Part shown: in pieces, positions 38,052 through 47,276 of the stretch
How the letters are laid out: the number at the start of each line of letters is the position of its first letter
Position numbering within the stretch: the stretch's first letter is position 1
Origin: Tsuneonella suprasediminis
GTDB taxonomy: Bacteria; Pseudomonadota; Alphaproteobacteria; Sphingomonadales; Sphingomonadaceae
Direction: 5' to 3'
DNA: 64,000 nucleotides
Assembly: GCF_003605755.1 (NCBI RefSeq)
Contig: NZ_RAHJ01000018.1
Location: forward strand, 434,001-498,000
Position numbers and translations under genes: made by a program
Notes under the pieces: generated by a model
Seen by the model: the letters and a program-made list of their open reading frames with translations, nothing else
The model's database searches: none
What the model was told of the DNA's origin: nothing

Positions 38052-39251
38052 ATGATTGGATCATTTCGCAAATCGAATCGCGGCGTGGCTGCAACTGTCG
38101 GTCAGGTCTCCGTCAGGCGTAAGATGTTGATGCTGAGTGGTTCAATCGTAGCTCTCTGTTCGCTGGCACCCGCGCAAGCTGCTGCTCAGGAAAAGGGCGC
38201 CGGTGCTGCCTCCACCGATGAATCGATTGTTGTGACCGCACGCGTGAACAACCGCGTGAGCGTCGGCAAATCGGACGCTCTTCTCATCGAGACGCCGCAA
38301 TCCGTATCGGTGGTTGATTCGACCTTTATCGAAGCGATCAACACCAAGACGATCAGCGAAAGCCTTGGCTATACCCCTGGCCTGATCACCCAGTCCGCCA
38401 GTTTCGCGCGCGCAGCCGACAACGTGTATTTGCGCGGCTTCCCGGTGAACACAGCGGACGGCAGCATTCTGCTCGACGGGTTGAAGCCACAATCTTCGAC
38501 TTATGGCGGCGGTATCGAACCTTACTCGCTTGAACGACTTGAGGTGCTGCGCGGCGCGACATCGGTGCTGTACGGCCAGCTTGGTCCGGGTGGGGTCATC
38601 AACGCGGTTAGTAAGCGCCCCTCCTTCACGCCATCGGGCGAGATCAGAGCACAATATGGCGGCTTCGACCGGTTCGAACTTGCTGCCGATTACACCGGGC
38701 CGATTTCCGGCGAGATTGCGTTTCGCCTGACTGGTCTGGTCAGAGATTCCAACACCGATGTTGAGTACATAAAAGATGACAAGCGCTTCATCGCGCATGC
38801 TCTGACATGGAATATCTCAGGCGACACTCAATTGACTGTACTGGGTAGTTACCAGCAAATCCGGATGAATTTCGCCGCCCCGCTTAGTATACAACTGGTA
38901 ACGGGCGAGGGCCTGTCCAATGGACGGATCCCCCGTGACCGGTTTGTTGGTGAACCAGACTTTGATGATTACGACGCCAATCAATGGAATGCAGGATACC
39001 GGTTCTCTCACCGTTTCTCCGATGCGGTTTCGTTTGAACACGCGCTGCGTTACTATGAAGGCGAGCTGGACTGGGATTATTTGCAGGTCGGCGCTGTTAC
39101 CGCCGATGGCTGGCTGAGCCGTACGATCAGCTCGCGCCGCGAAGAAACCACCAGCCTTTCAACCGACACCCGCTTGAAGATCGACTTGCAAACAGGTGCG
39201 GTAAAGCACGAACTGATGGCCGGCCTGGACATCTATGTTCCGACCTTGTGA
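38052..39251 (+). pseudogene. TonB-dependent receptor, C-terminally truncated
   Basis: 399 residues: signal peptide ending near AAAQ, TonB-box-like SIVVTARV, plug with PQSVSVVDSTFIEA, VYLRGFPV and LYGQLGPGGVINAVSKRP, then only about the first half of the barrel. Relatives of this siderophore-type form have about 700 residues. The frame stops at GLDIYVPTL, directly at the end of an IS3-family remnant (see 39250-39640). The missing barrel strands mean it cannot form a working channel. The cause is most likely IS insertion or IS-mediated deletion; no 3' half of the gene is found in the window. Confidence 0.85.
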
Positions 39252-39640
39252 CGTGACCCCCAGCTTTCCTCCAGCGGGAGTTAGAGCCGGACCGCGTTGT
39301 TGCGCATGAGCGCGGTTGAAGCAATGGGCTGCGTAGCGGAGCCCGCAGGGCGTAGCGAAGCAGGCCATTGCTTATCCAGTTTGGCGGCGAACGCCGCCGG
39401 GGTTTCGTAGCCGAGGGATGAGTGCGGTCTCTCCCGGTTGTAGTCTTCCACCCAGGCCGCGATCTCGACACGTGCATGGGCCATGCTCATGAACAGCGTC
39501 TCGTTAAGCAGCTCGTCGCGCATGCGGCCGTTGAAGCTCTCGACATAGCCATTCTGCATCGGCTTGCCCGGAGCGATATAATGCCACTCGACGCCGATCT
39601 CGCCACACCACGCCAGGACGGCATTGCTGGTGAGCTCTGT
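39250..39640 (-). mobile_element. IS3-family transposase remnant (C-terminal integrase part)
   Basis: The frame at 39281-39982 carries from residue ~118 on a DDE integrase end: [27 protein letters not shown], then [20 protein letters not shown]. The last catalytic glutamate (YVE) is there, while the D,D part of the catalytic core is lost. The outer end is near TGACGTGACCCCC at about 39250, where the receptor frame stops. Only one end is visible, so the element is immobile. The inner border at about 39632 is estimated from where the protein changes character. Confidence 0.75.
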
Positions 39641-39982
39641 GTCCAACATAGTCCGTGCAATCTCACGGACCGTCATCCAAGTGCCCTGTTCTCGTAGGAC
39701 GCTCAGGGCGAGACGCCCGACCTCGCCAACCTCGAACGGGCTTTTCCAAGAACGGGCCTCGTACGGCTTGATGTGGTTAGGGTCCCAATCAGGATAGTCG
39801 GGCTGTATAAATGCAATGCCAGCCTCAATCCGGCTCTCAAGCGCCCTGATCTCATCTTGCAACTCAGTAATCCGACTGACCCCGTCGATGATCAGCTTCA
39901 ACTCCTCACGCTTCCGCTTTAGCTCGCCCTTGAGCTTGGAAATCTTGTCTTCGTTGCTGCCGAGGAAGTTACTGAGGCCCAT
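39281..39982 (-). CDS. Chimeric ORF: coiled-coil/wHTH protein fused to transposase C-terminus
   Basis: 233 residues. Residues 1-117 form a charged coiled coil ([12 protein letters not shown] onward) and a winged-helix-like [17 protein letters not shown], like small Sphingomonadales proteins of unknown role. Residues 118-215 are the end of an IS3-family integrase, and the last part reads through the IS end. The fusion arises by recombination; whether it is expressed is unknown. The N-terminal half may be the start of a formerly intact gene whose end was lost with the receptor 3' half. Confidence 0.7.
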   Translation of the reverse strand: MGLSNFLGSNEDKISKLKGELKRKREELKLIIDGVSRITELQDEIRALESRIEAGIAFIQPDYPDWDPNHIKPYEARSWKSPFEVGEVGRLALSVLREQGTWMTVREIARTMLDTELTSNAVLAWCGEIGVEWHYIAPGKPMQNGYVESFNGRMRDELLNETLFMSMAHARVEIAAWVEDYNRERPHSSLGYETPAAFAAKLDKQWPASLRPAGSATQPIASTALMRNNAVRL

Positions 39983-39983
39983 G

Positions 39984-40007
39984 CCGCAGATATAAGGATT
40001 TCTGCGG
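39984..40007. other. Short inverted repeat beside the chimeric ORF start
   Basis: CCGCAGA-10 nt-TCTGCGG followed on the plus strand by TTTTCGCTTT, the form of a terminator for plus-strand transcription. No intact plus-strand gene ends here now; it may be left from sequence lost in the rearrangement. It begins 2 bp before the start of the chimeric ORF, read from the other strand. Confidence 0.4.
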
Positions 40008-40045
40008 TTTTCGCTTTGTGCGTTTGCTACCTAATACCGGAAGGT

Positions 40046-40127
<82 letters not shown>

Positions 40128-40142
40128 ACCTTCCGGCCCCGG

Positions 40143-40218
40143 TGGTGGGCCCGGCAGGATTCGAACCCGCGACCTAGCCGTTATGAGCGGCCAGCTCTAA
40201 CCGCTGAGCTACAGGCCC
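40143..40218 (-). tRNA. tRNA-Ile2 (CAU)
   Basis: Complete 76-nt tRNA with encoded CCA. Acceptor GGGCCTG (40212-40218) pairs with CGGGCCC (40147-40153) with one G-T pair. Anticodon loop CTCATAA gives CAT. The body (GTAGCTCAGCGGTTAGAGC, stem GGCCG/CGGCT) is that of tRNA-Ile2 rather than elongator or initiator tRNA-Met; its C34 would be lysidinylated by TilS to read AUA. Confidence 0.85.
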
Positions 40219-40270
40219 GTTCCGGTTGCCGGAGCGCGCCCGGTAGCGTTCCCTGAGCCGGCTGGCAAGC

Positions 40271-41272
40271 TTATCGAAGCCCTGCGGCTTGTGCAATTTG
40301 CCTGACAGTGGTCGGTCGTATGCCTCGATGCGCCAGATAGGCATAGATATGGCCGAACCATTCGTAAAATTTTTCCCGGTCCGCTTCGTTGCGAACATAT
40401 GGCGTATGTCCGATTGCCAGCGAAGGGGAATGAAAGCTCATCACCAGCAGCGGCAGGCCATCGTCGATGGCAATATCGATCCCGCGCATCGCTTCTTCCA
40501 CACTGACACCTTCAGGGGTCAGGGCGATTTTTTCCAGCAGGTTGAGGCGGGAGAAGAGTCCGCGCGCATGAGGCAGGCGGGCAAGCATCGGGGCAAGCGC
40601 GCGACCTTGCTTTCGCAATATGCCCCAATAAACGCTGGTAAGCGGCAGTTCCAGTAATCGCCGGTCGCCACCTATCCAATAGGGAGAGAGGGGATGCTTG
40701 GTGTAGTTCGGCCCACCGTCTGCGCGATGATCGAAATTGGTCCGGACCGAGCTGTCGATAAGGATGCCAGCTTCACGTAAAAGATTGGCGGTCGCCGCTC
40801 CCGCTCCATAGCGACCCGCGCGATAGATCAACGGTTCGCTGCCAAACTTTTCCGCGATTGCATCGCGCAACAGCAGGAATTTCTCCCGTTCCAGTCGCGG
40901 GGGCAAATTTCCGGCGTAGGAGTTGTGCGAATTGACCTCTTCTTCGAAAGAAGGATTGACCCACGGATGCAAATGGACACCAACTTCCGCTTGTCCGTTT
41001 TTCACAGAGCCGCCGATAATCTCCACAACAGCAGGGGACTGAACGATTGGCCAGTCGACCAGATACACCGGAACGACCCCGCGTTTTTCGCAAAACTGCT
41101 GAAATCGAGCAATATCGGGAACGTGGCTCAACCCATACTGGTCGCGTGTGAACGGAGCGCCCCAGTCGAATTCCTCTTCGGTGTCGACTGTCAGCAGCGA
41201 TCGCTGGCCGAAGCCAGAGCCAAAATCGGCTTGCCGCCCATTGGGCGGAATAGCGATAATCGATCGGTCCAA
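40271..41272 (-). CDS. Polysaccharide deacetylase family protein (NodB-like fold)
   Basis: 333 residues without a signal peptide. Motifs of the CE4 fold are seen: TVDTEEE (D30), H100-L-H102 in GVHLHPW, YRAGRYG and SFHSPSL near the C-terminus. It belongs to the WalW-like group met in polysaccharide and envelope gene clusters; the substrate may be an exopolysaccharide or lipopolysaccharide sugar. It is divided from the minus-strand histidine kinase by 51 bp, so the two may be co-transcribed, though their functions are not obviously linked. Confidence 0.85.
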   Translation of the reverse strand: MDRSIIAIPPNGRQADFGSGFGQRSLLTVDTEEEFDWGAPFTRDQYGLSHVPDIARFQQFCEKRGVVPVYLVDWPIVQSPAVVEIIGGSVKNGQAEVGVHLHPWVNPSFEEEVNSHNSYAGNLPPRLEREKFLLLRDAIAEKFGSEPLIYRAGRYGAGAATANLLREAGILIDSSVRTNFDHRADGGPNYTKHPLSPYWIGGDRRLLELPLTSVYWGILRKQGRALAPMLARLPHARGLFSRLNLLEKIALTPEGVSVEEAMRGIDIAIDDGLPLLVMSFHSPSLAIGHTPYVRNEADREKFYEWFGHIYAYLAHRGIRPTTVRQIAQAAGLR

Positions 41273-41323
41273 ACGGAACCCCTGTCGTTCGGTAATACAT
41301 TCAGCGCTCTACACGCGCACCGG

Positions 41324-43066
41324 TTAAGCTTCGGTTGCACTCATCGCCGGTTGGCTCGCAGCCAGATGCGGCAAAAGGAGGATCAGTCGCGATCCTTCAC
41401 GGTGCAAATCTCCATGAATGGCGCGGGTCTCTGCACGGGCCAGCCGCAAGGCAAAGCCTGTCCCGAACATGCCGGCGCTGACCGATCCCGTTGCACGGGA
41501 ACTATCGGCGAAGATATCGTCTCGCGCAGCGAATGCAGCGGGCAGGTCACACGATAGCATGATGACACCATCGGTATCGGCGACTTCCAGCCTGAGCCGC
41601 TCGTTGGTGCCGACCGATCCGGCAAGGGTTGCCAGCAGCCGCCATGCCAGCGCCTCTGCATCTTCGCAGGCAAGCGGGACCGAGGCATCGCAGGTTCCGT
41701 GCTGGTCCAGCTCGAACGCAGAGCCACGGGATTTCAGCACGTCCTGAAGCTGATCGACGGTGCGACCGAGGACTTCGGCGAAATCGCAATGCCCAAGTTG
41801 AAGCTCCAACGCTCCACTTTCGAGCCTGGCAAGCCGGTCCAGTTCATCGAACCCTGCCAGCATACGCGCTGCATCGCCTGCGATCGTTGCTGCCAGCGCC
41901 CGATATTCGTGGGGTGTCGGGCCGAACAACTGCTGCTGGATCACTTCGGCAAAACCCTGAATGGCGTTCACCGGTGTTTTGAGTTCGTGCAGCAACTGGC
42001 GCATCAGATCGGCGCTGCGATCGGTTTGTGGCTGATCCACCACGGTGTCCGCAGGGGGCGGGCGGCGGAATCGACCGGCATAGCCATAGAAGCGTCCGCC
42101 CGCATCGGTGAAGCGCGGTGCCGCATCCACGATCCAGTTACCGGTTATCATCGGGGCGCCTTCCCAATCCAACTCGACATGCCGCAAAGGCTGGCGGTGG
42201 CGCTTCGCGGCCTCTCTCGCAGGGGGCAGTATGGCACCGACTACCATCGGTGCTACATTGCGTTCCGCCCAATCGATACGCCCTTCGCTGTCGGTCGTGA
42301 AGGCAAAGCCGATCAGTGGCACCCGGCCGTTGTCTGCCTTTTCGCCCAACGGCAGACGCGGTGCGTTATCCGGTTGGGGGCGATTGCTCCGCGCCTTACG
42401 GAAACTCTCGATCCGACGGACAAGTGCGCCGATTTCACCATCGTCGCCATCGTCACCATCGTCGCGCGTGTTCCGCGCGAATGCTGTCGCGGCACGACCG
42501 TGTGCCAGATCATTGGCGGGGATCGGGCGGATCGGCGTGACGATTGCGGACTTCGCGCCCGGTTGTTCCGCGATATCGGCTTCTGGGGTGGAGGCTTCGG
42601 TTTCCGCCAGTTCTTCGGCAATGTCGGGGCTGGGTAAGCCGCGGTCGCGAATACCCAGCCGCTCAAGCAGTTCCTGCGTTCCCGGCGGCAGATCGCGGCG
42701 CAGGCGGAGAAACCCACGGGCACGAACCGGCAAACGGGGAATGGTCGCTTCCCAGTCATCCACCGAAAGTTGTGCTACCGCCAGAGCGGAGGCGGCGACT
42801 TCGGGTTCGTCATCCGCCAGATGCAGCGCCAGTTCGGGGTTGCGAAAGCGCAGTCCCGGTTCGCGGATCATCGCAGCGCGATCGGGCACGGGGATGGTTT
42901 CACCCAAGGCAGCAAGCCGCAGCCATGCCGCGGCCAGCATCGATTCATCGCCTGTCGTGCGGCGCGCTCCAAGCAAGTCGAGTAATTGCCGATACTGCGT
43001 ACGCGCCGCGCGTTCGCTGGCGGCGCGGTGGCGCAGCACTGTTGCGAGGCGGTCGTCGATCTGCAT
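41324..43066 (-). CDS. Soluble sensor histidine kinase with degenerate ATPase
   Basis: 580 residues, no membrane segment. An alpha-helical N-terminal part (1-145), a linker with an acidic DDGDDGDDGE tract (202-211), a PAS-like region (about 250-335), and a HisKA box with H360 in LLHELKTPVNA. The C-terminal HATPase_c keeps a GTGFALRLARA-type G2 box but I find no clear N box, so catalytic activity is uncertain. No response regulator gene is adjacent. It is divergent from the Lrp gene at 43336 over 269 bp. Confidence 0.85.
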   Translation of the reverse strand: MQIDDRLATVLRHRAASERAARTQYRQLLDLLGARRTTGDESMLAAAWLRLAALGETIPVPDRAAMIREPGLRFRNPELALHLADDEPEVAASALAVAQLSVDDWEATIPRLPVRARGFLRLRRDLPPGTQELLERLGIRDRGLPSPDIAEELAETEASTPEADIAEQPGAKSAIVTPIRPIPANDLAHGRAATAFARNTRDDGDDGDDGEIGALVRRIESFRKARSNRPQPDNAPRLPLGEKADNGRVPLIGFAFTTDSEGRIDWAERNVAPMVVGAILPPAREAAKRHRQPLRHVELDWEGAPMITGNWIVDAAPRFTDAGGRFYGYAGRFRRPPPADTVVDQPQTDRSADLMRQLLHELKTPVNAIQGFAEVIQQQLFGPTPHEYRALAATIAGDAARMLAGFDELDRLARLESGALELQLGHCDFAEVLGRTVDQLQDVLKSRGSAFELDQHGTCDASVPLACEDAEALAWRLLATLAGSVGTNERLRLEVADTDGVIMLSCDLPAAFAARDDIFADSSRATGSVSAGMFGTGFALRLARAETRAIHGDLHREGSRLILLLPHLAASQPAMSATEA

Positions 43067-43335
43067 TGCTGTACGTTACTCTCCGCTGCGGGCCAGTTCT
43101 GAAAGTTCGATTCGGCTGCGCTTACACACTGCCGCACTATTAATTCCTAACGCGCTGCATTCCGTTCGGAATTCATCATGCAGGTCACGTTGCAAAGTGG
43201 GACAATTGCTGCCAGAAACAATAATATTAGCCGTAGAGGCGATTCTTCGCGGCTTTCGTTGCTTTGTCTGTGGTTTCATTGCTCGTGCATGACCGTGGGC
43301 AAGGGGAGAGTAGGGGCTCAGGCAGGGGCGCGGCA

Positions 43336-43800
43336 ATGGCCAACCTTGATGATATCGACCGGAAATTGCTTGCCGAATTGCAAAGCGAAGGACGTGTCAC
43401 GAATGTCGAACTCGCTACGCGCGTCGGGCTGACCGCTCCGCCATGTCTGCGCCGGGTCCGCACTCTGGAAGAAGACGGGGTCATCCGCGGCTATCACGCC
43501 GAACTCGATCCGTCGAAACTGGGTTTCGCCATCACGGTATTTGCGATGGTCAGCCTTAAGAGCCAGGCCGAAAGCGCCTTGCGCGAATTCGAGGCGCATA
43601 TGCATAGCCTGCCCGAAGTGCGCGAAGTGCATATGCTGAACGGTGAAATCGACTTCATTCTGAAGATCGTCAGCCGTGATCTGCAGAGTTTTCAGGAATT
43701 CCTGACCAGCAAGCTGACTCCGGCACCCAATGTCGCCAGCGTGAAGACCTCGCTGACCATTCGCACTTCCAAGCACGAGCCCGGCGTTCCGCTCGACTGA
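43336..43800 (+). CDS. Lrp/AsnC family regulator
   Basis: 154 residues from ATG 43336, giving MANLDDIDRKLLAELQSEGRV. It has the canonical HTH (VELATRVGLTAPPCLRRVRTLE) and a RAM domain (VHMLNGEIDFILKIV), close to the global Lrp type of alphaproteobacteria. The open frame upstream to 43264 lacks a family-like sequence. It is not beside an amino acid gene, so it may act at a distance. Confidence 0.9.
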   Translation: MANLDDIDRKLLAELQSEGRVTNVELATRVGLTAPPCLRRVRTLEEDGVIRGYHAELDPSKLGFAITVFAMVSLKSQAESALREFEAHMHSLPEVREVHMLNGEIDFILKIVSRDLQSFQEFLTSKLTPAPNVASVKTSLTIRTSKHEPGVPLD

Positions 43801-43882
43801 CGGGCCTTCCGGGTGTCTCAATCGCCATGTGGCAGTGTGGTAGTGGCTGACATATCATCGTTTTGAGTTTAGCGGGGCTGCC

Positions 43883-44296
43883 ATGAACGCACTGCGTGTC
43901 TTGATTCGGCAGCATCGCCACCTCGCGCTTGCGCTGGTGATGCTGGCGTTTTGCATCAAGGCCGCCATTCCCGCAGGCTTCATGCTTTCACCGGCGAACA
44001 ACACGGTGCTGACGGTTACAATCTGTACCGATGGCACCGGTGCGCTCCGCCAGATGAAGCTGGTTATCCCGACCACGCAAGGGGAGCGGGGCAGTTCCGC
44101 CGATCACGCCAAGAAGGATGGGCACTGCGGGTTTACCAGCCTGTCCCATGCCGCATTGGGCGGGGCGGATGGCGTGCTGCTGGCTCTGGCGTTTGCGTTC
44201 ATCCTTGTGCTCGGCTTTGCACCTGCGCGGGTTTTGCCCTTCACGCCCGCGCTATACCTGCGGCCCCCACTGCGCGGGCCCCCTGCGACTGTCTGA
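43883..44296 (+). CDS. DUF2946 family protein
   Basis: 137 residues. N-terminal membrane segment (about 13-35, LALALVMLAFCIKAAIPAGFML) with the typical DUF2946 PAGFM, then a short Cys/His-bearing loop (TICTDG, DGHCGF) and a second hydrophobic segment (about 95-115). DUF2946 genes are common just upstream of copper-type TonB-dependent receptors. The next gene, 138 bp on, is such a receptor. The Cys and His could bind a metal, but the function is unknown. Confidence 0.8.
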   Translation: MNALRVLIRQHRHLALALVMLAFCIKAAIPAGFMLSPANNTVLTVTICTDGTGALRQMKLVIPTTQGERGSSADHAKKDGHCGFTSLSHAALGGADGVLLALAFAFILVLGFAPARVLPFTPALYLRPPLRGPPATV

Positions 44297-44434
44297 TATT
44301 CTGAACTGACTGCCAGACCGCTCGCCTCGCCATGCTGCGGAGGCGCGCTCTGCCGCAGTCGCCACCTATCCAGACACATCTGCCCGTACGATAGCGTTCG
44401 CGCCGCGCTGCGGGCAATCGCAGGAAGCTATGAA

Positions 44435-46588
44435 ATGAAGTCCAGAAATTCCATCGCCCTTCGTGCCACGCTGGTTGCCGGGTGCGCGCTTGCGCCGCTG
44501 GCTGCCCATGCACAGGATGCGACCCGGATCGATCCCATCGACGTCGAGTCCGAACAGGCCAGCGCGCAGATCGCCAATACCCCGATCACCGGCATTCGTG
44601 TCGATCGCAAGATACTCGATCGGAAGCAGGCGACGACAAGCGACACCGGAGCCATTCTGTCGTCTCTGCCGGGCGTCAGCGCCGCAACCGGTGGCGGGTT
44701 CTCCTCTATGCCGTCTGTTCGCGGCTTGTCGGAGCAGCGCCTGACAGTGCTGGTCGATGGGTTCGCTATCGATGCCGCGTGTCCCAACGATATGAACCCG
44801 CCGCTGTCCTATACCGACCCGCAGTCGATTGCATCGATTGCCGTGCTGACGGGTGTCGCGCCGGTCAGCAGTGGAGGTGACTATATCGGTGGGGTCATCG
44901 CTGTCGAGAGCACGCCACCGCAGTTCGCCAGCAGCGGTGAAACGCTGATCACCGGCAATGCCTCCGCCTACTACCGCTCCAACGGCGACGGGTTCGGCGG
45001 TGCGGTGAAGCTGACAGTCGCGGGCAGCAATCTGAGCGCGACATATACCGGATCGTACAGCCAGTCCGATCAATACGATGGCGGCGGTGATGATGGCATG
45101 GTGCGTTCGACCGAATATGCCAAGACCGATCATGCGCTGGCGCTGGCATGGCAACACGCCACCGGGCTGTTGCAGGTCAAAGGCGGAATCCAGTACGCCC
45201 CCTACGAAGGGTTCCCGAACCAGTACATGGACATGGTCGATAACAAGAGCTGGTTCCTTAACGCCAGCTACAAGGGATACTACGACTGGGGCGATATCGA
45301 TCTGAAGGCGGCCTATCGCGACACCGATCACGAGATGAACTTCCTCGAAGACAAACTGCCCGGTTCGATGCCGATGAACACCGAAGTGCATAGCTTCGAC
45401 GCGTCGGCCAAAGTGACCATCCCGGCATCGCCGCACGACACAGTGCGGCTGGGCGCGGAATACCACCATCAGTGGCTGGACGATTACTGGCCTCCGGTTG
45501 CAGGCAATTTGATGATGGGGCCGAACACGTTTGTGAACGTCAATGGCGCCACCCGCGACCGGATCGCCGGCTATGGCGAGTGGGAACGTCACTGGAGCGA
45601 CCGGCTGTCCTCCATCGTCGGTGTGCGGTTCGATAGTGTGACGATGGATACCGGCGATGTGCAGCCGTACGGCACCGGAATGATGCAGATGGCCGATGTG
45701 CAGGCCGCCGCAGCGTTCAACGCCGCCGACCGCCACCGCAGCGATGGCAACTGGAGCGGGTCTGCACTGCTGGTTTACGACCTGTCGCGCGATGCGGCGC
45801 TGGAGCTGGGCTATGCCCACAAGGTCCGCTCGCCCAACATTTACGAACGCTATAGCTGGGGCCGTGGATCGATGGCGAGCCGGATGATCGGCTGGTACGG
45901 CGATGGCAACGGCTATGTCGGCAATCTCGATCTGAAGCCGGAGCGGGCCGATACGTTCAGCGTGGCGCTTGCACTGGGGGGAGAGGCGCAGGGCTGGAAC
46001 CTGCGGATTGCGCCCTATTATACCCGCGTGGACGACTATATCGACGCTGTGCCCACCGGGGTGGCCTTCACCGATATGATGGGGCAGCCGAGCGGGTTCG
46101 TGCAGTTGCAATTCGCCAATCAGGACGCCGAATTCTATGGTGTGGACCTGTCGGGCGCGGTCCAGATCGCCAAGGGTAGCGGGAACGATGGTACGCAGTT
46201 AACTGCCTCGCTCTCGTGGATCGAAGCGAACAACCTCAGCGATGGGGGGGCGGTCTATCGCCAGATGCCGCTCGATGTGAAGGCAGGCGTCGCCCATCGT
46301 TCGGGTGCGCTGGAACTGAGTGCCGATGTCGAATGGGTGGCGGAGAAGGGCCGGGTCGATGCGACGCGGGGCGAGCCTGTTACCGATGCCTATGCTCTGG
46401 CGAACATCGGTGTGGCTTACACTCTGTCGGGCGTGCGGGTGAGCTTCGACGTGACCAACCTGTTCGACAAGGGATATGCCCTGCCGCTCGGCGGGATGTC
46501 GCTCGGCGATTACAAAGCGACCGGCGTATTACAGACTGTGCCGGGTCGTGGCCGTTCGTTCAACGTCGGCTTGTCGACGAAGTTCTGA
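44435..46588 (+). CDS. TonB-dependent copper receptor, OprC/NosA type
   Basis: 717 residues with a signal peptide ending AAHAQ, a plug domain and a full barrel ending in F. The OprC copper site is preserved: C116-x-x-x-M120 in ACPNDMNPP and H299-x-M301 in DHEMNF, with spacing very near that in Pseudomonas OprC. OprC and NosA bring copper across the outer membrane. A tonB gene follows 13 bp after, and DUF2946 precedes it, giving a small self-contained copper-uptake locus. Iron or other metals are unlikely given this site, but binding is not measured. Confidence 0.88.
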   Translation: MKSRNSIALRATLVAGCALAPLAAHAQDATRIDPIDVESEQASAQIANTPITGIRVDRKILDRKQATTSDTGAILSSLPGVSAATGGGFSSMPSVRGLSEQRLTVLVDGFAIDAACPNDMNPPLSYTDPQSIASIAVLTGVAPVSSGGDYIGGVIAVESTPPQFASSGETLITGNASAYYRSNGDGFGGAVKLTVAGSNLSATYTGSYSQSDQYDGGGDDGMVRSTEYAKTDHALALAWQHATGLLQVKGGIQYAPYEGFPNQYMDMVDNKSWFLNASYKGYYDWGDIDLKAAYRDTDHEMNFLEDKLPGSMPMNTEVHSFDASAKVTIPASPHDTVRLGAEYHHQWLDDYWPPVAGNLMMGPNTFVNVNGATRDRIAGYGEWERHWSDRLSSIVGVRFDSVTMDTGDVQPYGTGMMQMADVQAAAAFNAADRHRSDGNWSGSALLVYDLSRDAALELGYAHKVRSPNIYERYSWGRGSMASRMIGWYGDGNGYVGNLDLKPERADTFSVALALGGEAQGWNLRIAPYYTRVDDYIDAVPTGVAFTDMMGQPSGFVQLQFANQDAEFYGVDLSGAVQIAKGSGNDGTQLTASLSWIEANNLSDGGAVYRQMPLDVKAGVAHRSGALELSADVEWVAEKGRVDATRGEPVTDAYALANIGVAYTLSGVRVSFDVTNLFDKGYALPLGGMSLGDYKATGVLQTVPGRGRSFNVGLSTKF

Positions 46589-46601
46589 CCGGACGCGGGC
46601 A

Positions 46602-47276
46602 ATGGCTTTTGCCGACACCCGCACCGGCTGGAGCCTGCCCGGCCTTGCCGCCGCGATTGCAGTGCATGGCGCACTGCTGGTCGCGGCGGTGACGGCCTTC
46701 GCCGTGGCCGGACAGGGCGAACGGCACCATCGCTCCCGTGAAGTGGTCGCGATATTCGAAGCAGCGGAAAGACCCGTGCCGCCCCCGCCCCCGCCGGAAG
46801 GGCGCAAGGCTGGCCGGGTTGTGCCGCCGGTCCGGCCTGTGCCGCGCAGCTCTGACGCGCAACCGCCAGTTGTCGTCAGTGATCTGTCGCCGGGTCGCGC
46901 AGCGAGCACTCCCTTGCCGCTACTTCCCGCCGCTCCGGCCGCGCGGGCCATTCAGCCCGAAGCGCCCCATTCCGCGCCACCACCGCCACCGCAACCCGTC
47001 ACGGCCAAGGCAGATCCGCTTGCTGCCTATGCCGCGCAATTGCGGGCGGCGATCATGCGCTGGAAACCGCGCGGTCTGCGGAAGGAGGGGGAGGTGACCG
47101 TCGCCTTCACCCTGACTCCCACCGGGCAGCTAAACGCCACCCGACTCGCACAATCGAGCGGCGATGTGCAGCTCGACCGGATGGCCTTGCGAATGGTCCG
47201 TCAGGCCGCGCCATTCGCCGCGCCTCCCAAAGATGCGGACAGCCTCGATTTCACCATCGCCGTGCGGTTTCACTGA
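46602..47276 (+). CDS. tonB: TonB energy-transducing protein
   Basis: 224 residues: one N-terminal membrane anchor (about 13-36), a Pro-rich periplasmic spacer (runs of PPPPPP and AP-rich stretches, 58-130) and a TonB_C domain (RAAIMRWKPRGLRKEGEVTVAF to the end). It transmits ExbBD energy to outer-membrane receptors. ATG 46602 lies 13 bp after the copper receptor, so it appears dedicated to it. No exbBD is here. Its stop overlaps the stop of the convergent nitrobindin-like gene by 7 bp. Confidence 0.88.
   Translation: MAFADTRTGWSLPGLAAAIAVHGALLVAAVTAFAVAGQGERHHRSREVVAIFEAAERPVPPPPPPEGRKAGRVVPPVRPVPRSSDAQPPVVVSDLSPGRAASTPLPLLPAAPAARAIQPEAPHSAPPPPPQPVTAKADPLAAYAAQLRAAIMRWKPRGLRKEGEVTVAFTLTPTGQLNATRLAQSSGDVQLDRMALRMVRQAAPFAAPPKDADSLDFTIAVRFH

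Noticed and set aside
42440-42472. Short tandem repeat CATCGTC in the kinase gene
   Set aside because: It encodes the DDG repeat of the linker; too short and in frame to be a CRISPR or VNTR of interest. No CRISPR array was seen anywhere in the window.
44366-46111. 581-codon minus-strand open frame
   Set aside because: Antisense to the copper receptor; composition of a shadow frame.
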